Positions 1 through 6,931 of a stretch of 37,914 bases of DNA are shown here, piece after piece. Both the position numbers and the translations under genes were made by a program. The DNA lies in NCBI GenBank assembly GCA_012034595.1, contig JAAUPE010000064.1, positions 1 through 37,914 of the forward strand, written 5' to 3'. The notes under the pieces are model-generated. The model searched no databases, was not told the origin of the DNA, and saw only the letters and a program-made list of their open reading frames with translations. The DNA is from Calothrix sp. CSU_2_0. GTDB taxonomy: Bacteria; Cyanobacteriota; Cyanobacteriia; Cyanobacteriales; Nostocaceae. Each line of letters begins with the position of its first letter. The first letter of the stretch is position 1.

Positions 1-68
1 TTCTTGCCTCCTGACTTCTGACTCCTGCCTCCTGCCTTCTGCCTTCTGCCTTCTGCCTTCTGCCTTCT
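1..68. repeat. Heptanucleotide tandem repeat block (CTGCCTT type)
   Basis: About nine heptamer units drift from CTGACTT and CTGCCTC to a run of perfect CTGCCTT copies, ending ten bases before the first gene. Such short tandemly repeated repetitive sequences are typical of heterocystous cyanobacteria. The block may lie in the leader of the downstream gene. No function is visible. Confidence 0.85.
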
Positions 69-78
69 TTTATTATGT

Positions 79-960
79 ATGAAATTTAAGCGTAATCGCC
101 AAAACAACATCTGGAAAAACGAAATTAATGATATTTTTCGAGGTATTTGTGGCGGACTATTATTTGGTATTCCTCTACTTTACACAATGGAAGTATGGTG
201 GATCGGTTCATTAATTAAACCGCAAATCATGATAATTGCGATCGCGCTAACATTTATCACGATCTATTTTCTCAACCGTACCGAAGGATTTCGTAAATAT
301 CGCAAACAAAATCGACCCTATGAAGCAGTTTTAAATACTGTCGAAGCAATGGCAATCGGTATAGTCTGCTCGACATTGATGCTGATTTTATTACAAGAAA
401 TCACTGCCGATAATTTTTTTAAAGAATCACTGGGAAAAATAATATTTGAAAGCGTACCTTTTACCTTAGGTGTAGCATTAGCAAACCAATTTCTAGGTGA
501 AAACAATAGTACTTCTGAAACAAGAAATAGCAATAAAAAATCAAAAAATAACTCCGATCAACTACACGCAACCTTGAGTGACATTGGCGCAACTTTAATC
601 GGAGCAACCGTCATTGCTTTTAATATTGCTCCAACTGACGAAATTACCATGCTAGCAGCCTCATTTTCGCCTATATGGCTATTACTAATAATCGGCACAT
701 CATTATTAGTAAGTTACGGCATAGTTTTTCAGGCAGGCTTTTCCAATCAGCAAAAACGTCAGCAACAACGAGGAATCTTTCAAAGACCATCAAGCGAAAC
801 AATTATGGCATACTTAGTATCGCTGTTTGCATCTGCATTGATGCTATGGTTCTTCCAAAAACTTACATTTACCGACCCTTGGACAATGTGGTTAGACCAT
901 ACTTTATTATTAGGATTACCCGCAAGTATTGGTGGTGCAGCAGGAAGACTAGCAATCTAA
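79..960 (+). CDS. TIGR02587-family integral membrane protein
   Basis: A 293-residue protein with about six or seven hydrophobic segments (about residues 21-40, 47-65, 88-106, 120-140, 168-186, 196-215 and 243-262) and a polar, Asn/Ser-rich loop at about 142-162. I recognise it as the TIGR02587 membrane family, which has no known biochemical function. The next gene, 18 bases downstream, looks like TIGR02588. These two families usually sit side by side, and that supports both calls. The ATG at 79 follows a heptamer repeat block, with no clear ribosome binding site. Acting as a two-component membrane complex is an inference from the conserved pairing only. Confidence 0.75.
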   Translation: MKFKRNRQNNIWKNEINDIFRGICGGLLFGIPLLYTMEVWWIGSLIKPQIMIIAIALTFITIYFLNRTEGFRKYRKQNRPYEAVLNTVEAMAIGIVCSTLMLILLQEITADNFFKESLGKIIFESVPFTLGVALANQFLGENNSTSETRNSNKKSKNNSDQLHATLSDIGATLIGATVIAFNIAPTDEITMLAASFSPIWLLLIIGTSLLVSYGIVFQAGFSNQQKRQQQRGIFQRPSSETIMAYLVSLFASALMLWFFQKLTFTDPWTMWLDHTLLLGLPASIGGAAGRLAI

Positions 961-978
961 AAATAATATTACCAAAAT

Positions 979-1401
979 ATGAATAAAACTCAAGAATCAA
1001 ATCATGACGAACACGAAAAAAAACCAAAACGAACAGTTGCAGAATGGATAACTTTTAGTATTTCATTATCTATATTAGCCTCAATCATTGGCTTAGTAAT
1101 ATATACACTTATTAATGATAAGCATCAACCACCACTAATTTCGATAATTCAAAAACCAACAACCCATAAAATTAACGGACAATATTCTGTCCCTTTTGAA
1201 GTAGTCAAGCAAGGGGATGAAACTGCTGAGTCAGTACAAATTATAGCAGAATTAAAAGTTAATAATAGACTCGAAGAAACAGGTGAACAGCAAATAGATT
1301 TTTTATCAAGTGGAGAAAAAGAAGAAGGTGCATTTATATTTTCTCATAATCCACAACAAGGGCAACTCAAAATACGAGTAGCCAGCTATAAATTACCCTA
1401 G
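979..1401 (+). CDS. TIGR02588-family membrane-anchored protein
   Basis: A 140-residue protein with a charged N-terminus (about 1-22), one membrane helix (about 27-45) and a C-terminal domain of about 90 residues that should lie outside the cytoplasm. That domain has an alternating beta-strand pattern. It starts 18 bases after the TIGR02587 gene on the same strand, so the two are probably co-transcribed. The combination of size, single helix and partner fits TIGR02588, a family of unknown function. A hairpin with 9-bp arms (GGTGGGTTA / TAACCCACC) lies near 1487-1513 and may end the transcript. Confidence 0.7.
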   Translation: MNKTQESNHDEHEKKPKRTVAEWITFSISLSILASIIGLVIYTLINDKHQPPLISIIQKPTTHKINGQYSVPFEVVKQGDETAESVQIIAELKVNNRLEETGEQQIDFLSSGEKEEGAFIFSHNPQQGQLKIRVASYKLP

Positions 1402-1793
1402 TATTTGAGCTAAAGTAAATTAAAACCAGAGCATTTCAATGAGAACACCAAAAAATAAATTAACTAACTAAATGTAATAAATATAGGGTGGGTTATGCTG
1501 CCGCTAACCCACCATTGTGATAGCAATTTGAAAGTTATACCAATTTGAAAAATCACGCGACAGATAGATTGTAAGGGTTTGGCATGACTAAACCCTTATA
1601 TATTGTCTATGTGTTGCAATTATTTCTGGAATTGGTATTAAGTTATAAATTAATAGTGCGTTACGTACTGCCCTTAACACAACGGAACCCTCCTGCGGGA
1701 GGAAAATCCACATCGCAATTTACCTTCCCTACAAACTGGAGATTTCCTTATTGTAAAGACATGATTAAACACATCTCTACTTATCATCCAAAA
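1402..1793. other. Intergenic region with hairpin and small inverted-repeat element
   Basis: No convincing gene. It holds a GGTGGGTTA/TAACCCACC hairpin (about 1487-1513), the MITE-like element at 1537-1638 listed separately, and a short CCTCC/GGAGG palindrome near 1690-1705. The one open frame here (1584-1850) starts inside the repeat element and runs into the antisense of dps, so I do not treat it as coding. Confidence 0.6.
1537..1638. repeat. MITE-like element with terminal inverted repeats
   Basis: The ends are imperfect inverted repeats (ATACCAATT at the left, AATTGGTAT at the right, 14 of 17 positions matching when extended inward). Inside is a perfect 9-bp hairpin, TAAGGGTTT (1572-1580) and AAACCCTTA (1590-1598). 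A half-copy in the opposite orientation, keeping the TGATTTTTCAAATTGGT end, lies at 27494-27523. This suggests a small non-autonomous mobile element. No target duplication is clear. Confidence 0.55.
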
Positions 1794-2333
1794 CTACACA
1801 TTAACAGGTGCTTGGATAGCTTCATTAATTTGCTTACCATCTGGTTGTAAAGCTTGACCTTCGATGAACGATCGCAACATCCAAGCCATTTCTTCATGTC
1901 CTTCCATAATACCAGTCAGGAAGTCAGCAGTACCCTCATCATGAAAATTTTCGCTGCACTGGTCTATATGTTCGCGCAAATTACGAATAACTTGCTCATG
2001 GTCATCTACCAAGCTAGCAACCATCTCAGTTGCAACAGGGATACTACCAGAATGTTCTTTCAAAGATGCGAGCTTTAAAAACCCTTCCATAGTACCAACT
2101 GGATAACCACCCAAAGTCCGAACCCGTTCAGCAATAGAGTCGATTGTTTCAGTTAACGCTTGGTAATGTTCTTCCCAAAGCTCATGCAGACTACGAAATT
2201 GAGGACCAACAACATCCCAATGGTATTTCTTAGTTTTAACTAATAGTAGGTAAGCATCTGCTAAATCTTTATTTAACAGATCGACAACACCTTGACGCTG
2301 TTCTTCGCTCAAACCTATATTTAATCTACGCAT
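1794..2333 (-). CDS. dps: Dps-family ferritin-like protein (DNA protection during starvation)
   Basis: A 179-residue member of the Dps/miniferritin family. These proteins form 12-subunit shells that oxidise ferrous iron with peroxide and store it. The inter-subunit ferroxidase ligands are visible with the expected spacing: H38, H50, E54, D65 and E69, where E54 replaces the more common Asp. The motif around KKYHWDVVGP is typical. The C-terminal tail is short and not Lys-rich, so nothing in the sequence predicts strong DNA binding. It is monocistronic: a hairpin at 2491-2522 separates it from the next gene upstream on the same strand. Cyanobacteria usually carry several Dps paralogues, and I cannot tell which one this is. 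Confidence 0.93.
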   Translation of the reverse strand: MRRLNIGLSEEQRQGVVDLLNKDLADAYLLLVKTKKYHWDVVGPQFRSLHELWEEHYQALTETIDSIAERVRTLGGYPVGTMEGFLKLASLKEHSGSIPVATEMVASLVDDHEQVIRNLREHIDQCSENFHDEGTADFLTGIMEGHEEMAWMLRSFIEGQALQPDGKQINEAIQAPVNV

Positions 2334-2490
2334 TTCTAATTATCCTGAAATATGTTTCCTTATCTAAGTTGACCAATTTCAGCAATAATAAACATCAACC
2401 CAAGGAAATATTATCATCATAAAAATAAATACAAATCAAAATATTTTAATAACTTTTATTTATATATTATCAATCTATACCTAAAACATT

Positions 2491-2522
2491 AGATACCCGA
2501 CTTCCTAAAAAATCGGGTATCT
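2491..2522. terminator. Hairpin terminator-like repeat
   Basis: A perfect 10-bp stem, AGATACCCGA and TCGGGTATCT, around a loop of about 12 bases. It lies between the small secreted gene (ends 2597) and dps (starts 2333), both on the minus strand, where it could end the upstream transcript. The inner motif CCCGACTTCC...TCGGG recurs at 25171-25198, so this may be a dispersed hairpin repeat used as a terminator. Confidence 0.55.
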
Positions 2523-2596
2523 AAGACCAAGTTAAAATTAGCAAGTATATAACTAACAAAACTCAATCAAACTACTATCTAAAACACTACCAAAAG

Positions 2597-2962
2597 CTAT
2601 TTATTCCCTGTGACTTTTTTGAAAAAGTTATTAAATTCATCTTCTACACTTACTGCGTCTTCAGAATTACTAGGACGCTTCATCTTATCAATATCAGCAT
2701 CACCTTGAACCTCATTCAAACCCTTATTAGCTCTTTCCTGGGTTTGTTTCAAATCAGGCTGACCAGGTGCCATTCTCGAAACTTCATCTGTAAGACGTTG
2801 TGTTTCTAACAATTGCGTCTCACCTTCTTTAACATCACTTTGATAACTTTCAATTGCAAAGGCTGGAAATGCGTTTGAGAAGAGTAATAAAGAACAAGCC
2901 GCAATGACAATTAGATAACGAACAGGACGTAATAAAGATAACGCAAAAGCAAAGATTTTCAT
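2597..2962 (-). CDS. Small exported protein, low-temperature-induced-like
   Basis: A 121-residue protein with an arginine-containing N-terminus, a hydrophobic stretch (about 17-35) and a likely signal-peptidase site after an AFA motif near residue 36. The mature part is about 85 residues, hydrophilic and helical, with the pattern TQRLTDEV...GLNEVQGDADIDKMKRP. I recognise this layout from short cyanobacterial proteins annotated as low-temperature-induced, whose molecular role is unknown. The protein should be periplasmic or lumenal. It is transcribed alone on the minus strand. The family name is from memory of the motif and is moderately secure; the export prediction is direct from sequence. 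Confidence 0.65.
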   Translation of the reverse strand: MKIFAFALSLLRPVRYLIVIAACSLLLFSNAFPAFAIESYQSDVKEGETQLLETQRLTDEVSRMAPGQPDLKQTQERANKGLNEVQGDADIDKMKRPSNSEDAVSVEDEFNNFFKKVTGNK

Positions 2963-3676
2963 TGAATTTCCTCTCGTAGTTTAAGAATCTAAAATTGACC
3001 TAAAGATTTATTCCTATTGTTAATAAGAATTGCGATGCTCCATTGCTATCTATTTCCCGCAGGTTAAAAATTGTCTTTTTTTGACATCATTTCAGCTAAT
3101 GTGATTAAAAATCCCAAAAGTATAATCAAATTAACCAGCAAGTATTAGAATTGGCTTTTGAGAACTATCATAGAGCAATCTATATAAAGAACTAAGCTAG
3201 TGTCATGTTATGGCGAACATGAGAATTCAACAAATCGAATTAACTAGCCAAATTTTTATCTTTAGGTGTTTGATTGCTTTTTATGATTAGCACATCACTC
3301 GGAATATCGCCTAGTAATGTTGTACAAAAAAAATGACTTCGAGGGAATCAATCAATAGGCTGAAGTTCTGATAAATATCTTGATTTCAGCATCAGTCTAA
3401 AGATATAGAAATTATTACTTATCAAATAAAATTTAGAAAATCAAGCGAATGCTCTAGCCAATTGAGCTACCAGGGAATAACAAAGAAAAGGTGGGTAATA
3501 TCGAATGGACTGCTCTAATTCAGCATCTCAAATCAGCCATTCCACCACCTTTCCCATGTAAGCGATACTCCTTTGGAGTCACTTAGCGATCGCACAAGGA
3601 ATCGAACCTTGAGCAAATTTTAGATTTTAGATTTTAGAAAATGGAATTGAAGATTCTGTCAGGTAAAATCTAAAAT
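2963..3676. other. Gene-free region containing tRNA-like remnants
   Basis: No protein gene seen. 2963-3420 is AT-rich with one small hairpin (TCATGTT/AACATGA, about 3202-3221). 3450-3612 holds tRNA-like fragments on the minus strand, listed separately. 3617-3637 carries three ATTTTAG heptamers. Confidence 0.5.
3450..3612 (-). pseudogene. Relic tRNA array (three tRNA-like fragments)
   Basis: Read on the minus strand there are three pieces in array order. First is a T-arm with a 5-bp stem CAAGG/CCTTG around the loop TTCGATT (about 3595-3611). Second is a tRNA-sized foldable unit whose ends AAGGTGG and CCACCTT pair perfectly (about 3488-3551), with an inner GAATGG/CCATTC stem. Third is a D-arm GTAGCTCAATTGG followed by CTAGAGC (about 3453-3473). 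None has a full cloverleaf, an intact anticodon arm, or a matching acceptor plus T-arm, so I read them as decayed tRNA genes. They lie just downstream of, and on the same strand as, the 64-residue gene. Confidence 0.5.
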
Positions 3677-3871
3677 TTAAAACAGTATCCCACGCTCGTA
3701 AATGTAAGACAGCCGTGCATTTTGGATATATTCTTGAGTTTTTTGACTTGCAAATTTAGAACTTTTATTCGTTCTCAATTCGCTTTCTAATGGTTGAGAA
3801 TTACTAGGTTTACTTTTTCCCCAAGAGGAAGACTTATTCCAACCTCTAGGAACTAATTGGATGTAGAACAT
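3677..3871 (-). CDS. Small Ser/Lys-rich protein of unknown function
   Basis: A 64-residue ORF that I do not recognise. Expression signals support it. GGAGG lies seven bases before the ATG, and 85 bases further up is a near-consensus promoter on the same strand (TTGACA, 17-base spacer, TAGTAT). The protein begins with a short aromatic stretch, then a Trp/Ser/Lys-rich section (about residues 10-45) and a Tyr-containing C-terminus. There is no signal peptide or membrane helix. Decayed tRNA fragments follow it on the same strand and would be in the same transcript if it is not terminated. It could be a small regulatory or basic nucleic-acid-binding protein, but nothing proves this. Confidence 0.55.
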   Translation of the reverse strand: MFYIQLVPRGWNKSSSWGKSKPSNSQPLESELRTNKSSKFASQKTQEYIQNARLSYIYERGILF

Positions 3872-3955
3872 TGTTTTGCCTCCGTTCTTTCTCCATCTTT
3901 CTTTTTGATTGAATGTGTTTGACTTAAAACGCTTGTTTCTCGCTTTGTTACGCTT

Positions 3956-3984
3956 ATACTACAAAAATACTACAAAAGTGTCAA
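3956..3984 (-). promoter_or_regulatory. Promoter with tandem 11-bp repeats (candidate operator)
   Basis: Minus strand: TTGACA (3979-3984), a 17-base spacer, then TAGTAT (3956-3961). Two perfect tandem copies of an 11-base unit (TTTTGTAGTAT, at 3967-3977 and 3956-3966) fill the spacer and the -10 box. A repeat of one helical turn at this place would suit a repressor or an oligomeric regulator. It drives the 64-residue gene ending at 3677. Confidence 0.55.
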
Positions 3985-4149
3985 GGGGTTTAGAGAAAAT
4001 ATTTTGAGATTATCAAAAAACCTTGCGGGAATAAGGCTTTAAGCATGTAATATGTCTGTAGCAAGGATAAAAATTGTTTAAAATCGCCTTCGTGTCGCGA
4101 CTCATCAGGAGTATCACACTTCGGAAAAGCTAGGTAAATGAGGGAATTC

Positions 4150-5040
4150 ATGTCTGGGGTTAAAAACCGTAATTTGGTAGATCGAGTTGTTGTCCAGGGA
4201 TTAGCTGCTTTGGCAATTTTCTGTGTTACGTCATGTAGTAACACCACTAAAATCGAGCGATCGCCTCATAAATCGTTAATTAACGCACCAAAAAGTCAGG
4301 TATTGTCTGGAAGTATCACCGCTAGCACAACATCCTCAATATCAAAACCGCAGAATTTAACTTTTGTAACTTCCCCACAATTCCAGGGAAAGACCATATA
4401 TAAAGTCGAAATACCGAATAATGAGAAAGTTATTGCCTTAACTTTTGATGATGGTCCGTGGAAGGAAACTACACCACAAATGTTGGATATTCTTAAACAA
4501 AATGGTGTGAAAGCGACATTTTTTTGGGTAGGGACAGCAATTCAAGAAAACCCAAATATTGCCAAACAAGTTGTTAGCGAAGGACATGCGATCGCAAACC
4601 ACACGTTCCATCATTGGTACAAACAAATGGATGTAGCTACGGCAAAAAGCGAAATCGATCGCACTGCGGATTTGATTTATAAAACTACGGGGGTAAAAAC
4701 AACTTTGTTTCGTCCACCTGGAGGTTATTTAAATAATGGTTTGGCTAGTTATGCGAAAAGTAAAAATTACGCCATTGTCATGTGGTCACAGACATCCGCA
4801 GACACCGATCCAAAAGCAAAATATCAAGTATTTGTCAAGAATGTGTTGCGGGATGCCAAACCTGGTGGCATTGTATTAATGCACGACGGAGGAGGAGACA
4901 GAGGCAGGACAGTGCAGGCTTTACCAGCGATAATTCAAGGGTTGAAGGAGAAGGGTTATCGGTTTGTGACGGTTCCGGAATTATTGGAGATGGGAAAATA
5001 CGACCCAATAATTCGACAAAATTACAAAAAAGCCATATAG
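4150..5040 (+). CDS. NodB-type polysaccharide deacetylase, probable lipoprotein
   Basis: A carbohydrate esterase family 4 protein that should remove acetyl groups from N-acetylglucosamine in peptidoglycan or another envelope polysaccharide. All NodB motifs are present: TFDDGP (metal and catalytic Asp pair), NHTFHH (metal His pair), RPPGG, a MWSQTSAD segment and LMHDGG near the end. The N-terminus has a hydrophobic segment ending in VTSC, a likely lipobox, so the enzyme may be anchored outside the cytoplasm. I prefer the ATG at 4150 (296 residues) because GAGGG lies five bases before it; an in-frame ATG at 4138 is the alternative. The gene stands alone and is followed by a hairpin at 5053-5072. 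Confidence 0.9.
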   Translation: MSGVKNRNLVDRVVVQGLAALAIFCVTSCSNTTKIERSPHKSLINAPKSQVLSGSITASTTSSISKPQNLTFVTSPQFQGKTIYKVEIPNNEKVIALTFDDGPWKETTPQMLDILKQNGVKATFFWVGTAIQENPNIAKQVVSEGHAIANHTFHHWYKQMDVATAKSEIDRTADLIYKTTGVKTTLFRPPGGYLNNGLASYAKSKNYAIVMWSQTSADTDPKAKYQVFVKNVLRDAKPGGIVLMHDGGGDRGRTVQALPAIIQGLKEKGYRFVTVPELLEMGKYDPIIRQNYKKAI

Positions 5041-5045
5041 AACGC

Positions 5046-5072
5046 ATTGTAGGGGCAAACGGTTGTTTGCCC
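5046..5072 (+). terminator. Hairpin after the deacetylase gene
   Basis: A perfect 8-bp stem GGGCAAAC/GTTTGCCC with a 4-base loop, beginning 12 bases after the stop codon and followed by AAATTTATTT. The lead-in ATTGTAGGGGC is repeated before a different hairpin at 27651-27676, which suggests a dispersed hairpin family. Confidence 0.55.
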
Positions 5073-5084
5073 AAATTTATTTAT

Positions 5085-5480
5085 AAGCAGCTAAGGTGAA
5101 AACCCTGCGTCTTTAGACCAGGGATGAAAACTAATTGCAGGTTTAAACCTGCTTTGATGGTAAAGTAGTGCCAACAGGAACGGTAATCAACCTGTATAAA
5201 AACCCAACTGCCTAACGGCAATCTGTACCTTGACAATTGAAAATTAATGGTTCTATTCCATAGTTTTAGTTCCTTCCCAGGAATAGGTAAAATTTTCATG
5301 GGGACTAAACGACACAGAATTCAAACAAAACAAATTTTGGAGTAATCTAACTACGGTAGGGCATACCGAAAGTCAACGCTTGGGGAGAGAACCACCTCTG
5401 GATTAGATACTGCAAGGGATCTAATTTAAGTGGACTCGTTGAACCAAGAATCTCCGTGGCTTCAGCCCGGAGAGTGTCAA
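5085..5480 (+). mobile_element. Non-autonomous IS200/IS605-like element (ORF-less)
   Basis: The stretch has the layout of an IS200/IS605 element with no transposase or tnpB reading frame. The left hairpin (5103-5123) and right hairpin (5452-5472) have the same geometry: 21 bases, two 4-bp stems split by a 2:1 bulge, and a 2-base loop. The right end reads AACCAAGAAT, hairpin, then GAGTGTCAA, which I recognise from the right ends (omega RNA 3' region) of cyanobacterial tnpB elements. The interior between about 5330 and 5480 therefore may be the remains of an omega RNA. A 17-base sequence is repeated directly on each side (5068-5084 and 5483-5499). Exact ends are inferred. Confidence 0.55.
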
Positions 5481-5515
5481 TCTGCCCAAATTTATTTATT
5501 TTGACCAAATTTATC

Positions 5516-5920
5516 CTAACTCCTAACTTCTTGACAAACTTGCGCTTCCTGCCAAAGCTTGTGCAGAAAACATTCCGTGCGATCGCTCATCTTCGTCACG
5601 AAAACCCCATTTGCATCATCGCAACCACCAGACATCCACGAACCATGCAAAGTCACTTCGATATACTCAGAATCGCAAACGCAAACGGTCATAATATCGC
5701 GATCGCGGAGCGAACCTTGGTTATCGCCACATATTGACTTTTTTAACACATCAACCCCAGGCAAACTTACAGGCAGCAAAAACGAGGCTGTGCTGGGTTC
5801 GACGTAAAGACTTTGACCGACACGCAGTGCTAAAATTACACGCGCTTGTACCCAATCCTCAATGGACTGAGTTAAACATTCAAGGTAAAAGTCAGTTTCC
5901 GTATACGTTAATTTCAGCAT
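5516..5920 (-). CDS. Conserved-looking hypothetical protein next to the HNH nuclease gene
   Basis: A 134-residue, largely soluble protein that I do not recognise. It begins KLTYTETDFYLECLTQS and has several cysteines (C15, two near the middle, and two near the C-terminus) but no clear zinc-binding pair. There is no membrane segment. AGGAG lies about ten bases before the ATG. If the HNH reading frame upstream is repaired (see that entry), only 16 bases separate its stop from this start, which implies an operon. The stop is about 35 bases from the right end of the IS200/IS605-like element, so the C-terminus could have been altered by that insertion. Its function is unknown. Confidence 0.6.
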   Translation of the reverse strand: MLKLTYTETDFYLECLTQSIEDWVQARVILALRVGQSLYVEPSTASFLLPVSLPGVDVLKKSICGDNQGSLRDRDIMTVCVCDSEYIEVTLHGSWMSGGCDDANGVFVTKMSDRTECFLHKLWQEAQVCQEVRS

Positions 5921-6016
5921 TCTTCATGCGCTCCTGTTACTCCAGGCTGTTTGCTTGCTTATCCATCCAAAACTGTTCTGCAAAAGCAATAGTTGGGTGG
6001 ATGGGTGCTTTGGGTT

Positions 6017-6463
6017 TTATACGGGGATGCATTCCTGCTTCGTGAGGCATCTTGTCTCCTTTTTGGAGTTACACCGTTCACACGCAGTAACTACGTTATC
6101 CCATTTATGTTGACCACCCCGCGACCGAGGAATCACGTGGTCTAAGGTCAGGTGTTTGCTGCTACCACAGTATTGGCAAGTGTGGCGATCGCGTCGTAAT
6201 ACTTCCCGACGGTTAACTGGAGGTGCTTTCCAGGTACGTTCGGAGGAAGCTATTTTTAAGCGAATATGTTTTGGTACTTGCACCACAACGCTAGGAGAAC
6301 GAACCAACCAACCACTTTGTTCGCTCGAAAAATCCAGAGGTTCGGCTTTTTCCGTCACTAGCAACACAATTGCTCGCTTAATATTGACGCGACATACTGG
6401 TAAATAGTTTTGCGAAAAAACTACTACCGATTGCTCTAACACTTGCCTAAAAGGGTTCGTCAC
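6017..6463 (-). CDS. HNH endonuclease, frameshifted near the C-terminus
   Basis: The core is a clear HNH nuclease domain: zinc-knuckle CQYC at about residues 96-99, LDHVIPRSRGG (His-metal motif), WDNVVTACERCNSKK with the second CxxC pair. About 90 N-terminal residues precede the domain. The GTG start at 6463 is supported by GAGGAG seven bases upstream. In this frame the protein ends after 148 residues in an unusual tail. One base back from about 6058 another frame continues through MPHEAGMHPR and AFAEQFWMDK to a stop at 5937, which matches the tail I expect for the family. So a single base seems to be missing at AAAAAGGAGAC. Cyanobacterial genomes carry many stand-alone HNH genes of this type; the substrate is unknown. 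Confidence 0.8.
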   Translation of the reverse strand: MTNPFRQVLEQSVVVFSQNYLPVCRVNIKRAIVLLVTEKAEPLDFSSEQSGWLVRSPSVVVQVPKHIRLKIASSERTWKAPPVNRREVLRRDRHTCQYCGSSKHLTLDHVIPRSRGGQHKWDNVVTACERCNSKKETRCLTKQECIPV

Positions 6464-6509
6464 AGCTTTACTCCTCTTTAAAAAAAACCGACTAAAAACC
6501 CCTACTAAA

Positions 6510-6546
6510 AACCCCCACTTCTCCTGTTTTAGGTGAAGCGGGGGTT
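6510..6546 (-). terminator. Rho-independent terminator for the 6575-6931 gene
   Basis: A long stem made of AACCCCC, CTTC and CCT pairing with AGG, GAAG and GGGGGTT (two single mismatches) around the loop GTTTT. On the minus strand it is followed by TTTTTAG, a U-tract. It begins 28 bases after the stop of the minus-strand ORF at 6575 and lies before the HNH gene. Confidence 0.75.
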
Positions 6547-6574
6547 AAAAGTTGACTCTCATGGTCTTTTATCC

Positions 6575-6931
6575 CTATATCGGTACAGTTGTTCTATCCA
6601 TGTACCATCCGCTTCTATTACTTGGTTTTGACCCTAGATTCAGCACGCTAATTCGGTTATATCCAATCCAGGTATGTCCACAATCAAGATTGTCGTCTGT
6701 TTGTGCTTGAGCTGTTTGTTCTCGACCACTTTGTTCTTGAGCAGCTTGTTCGTGACCAACCTGTTCGTGACCAACTTGCTCGCCAAAAGCGGCGAAATCT
6801 TGCTGAGAGATGCATCCTCCAGCAAAGTTTTGCGAACTTAATGCCTGAGCGCAAAGTACGCGCTCTGCATGGCTTGCTTCCTCAAAGGGGTAAAGCATAT
6901 CGCGACGAGCATCACTGATAAAACTACCCAT
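6575..6931 (-). CDS. Hypothetical protein with EQ-containing pentapeptide repeats
   Basis: A 118-residue ORF that I do not recognise. It starts GSFISDARRDMLYPFEEASHA; the middle carries five degenerate 5-residue repeats of the type HEQVG/QEQSG (coded by 15-base repeats at 6716-6790), and the C-terminus ends in a WIGYNRISVLNLG and YMDRTTVPI section. Support: GGAG nine bases before this ATG, and a strong terminator 28 bases after the stop. An earlier in-frame start at 7036 has no ribosome binding site. Other frames are open here because of the repeats, so coding status is likely but not certain. No signal peptide or membrane helix. Confidence 0.5.
   Translation of the reverse strand: MGSFISDARRDMLYPFEEASHAERVLCAQALSSQNFAGGCISQQDFAAFGEQVGHEQVGHEQAAQEQSGREQTAQAQTDDNLDCGHTWIGYNRISVLNLGSKPSNRSGWYMDRTTVPI
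6716..6790. repeat. Five 15-bp tandem repeats inside the 6575-6931 gene
   Basis: Units such as TTGTTCGTGACCAAC and CTGTTCGTGACCAAC follow each other; two inner units differ by one base. The unit length is a multiple of three, so copy number can change without breaking the frame. Confidence 0.75.

Noticed and set aside
1584-1850. Plus-strand ORF of 88 residues after the TIGR02588 gene
   Set aside because: It starts inside the MITE-like element and runs into the dps antisense strand; the product has no recognisable features.
3488-3551. A functional tRNA at the AAGGTGG/CCACCTT unit
   Set aside because: The acceptor-like stem is perfect, but there is no T-arm with TTCGA and no usable anticodon loop; at 64 bases it is too short.
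5081-5299. Minus-strand ORF of 72 residues inside the IS200/IS605-like element
   Set aside because: It crosses the left-end hairpin and has no family resemblance or start signals.
5516-6463. HNH nuclease and neighbour as an anti-phage or restriction system
   Set aside because: The HNH protein is of a common stand-alone type, and no methylase, helicase or other defence gene is nearby.
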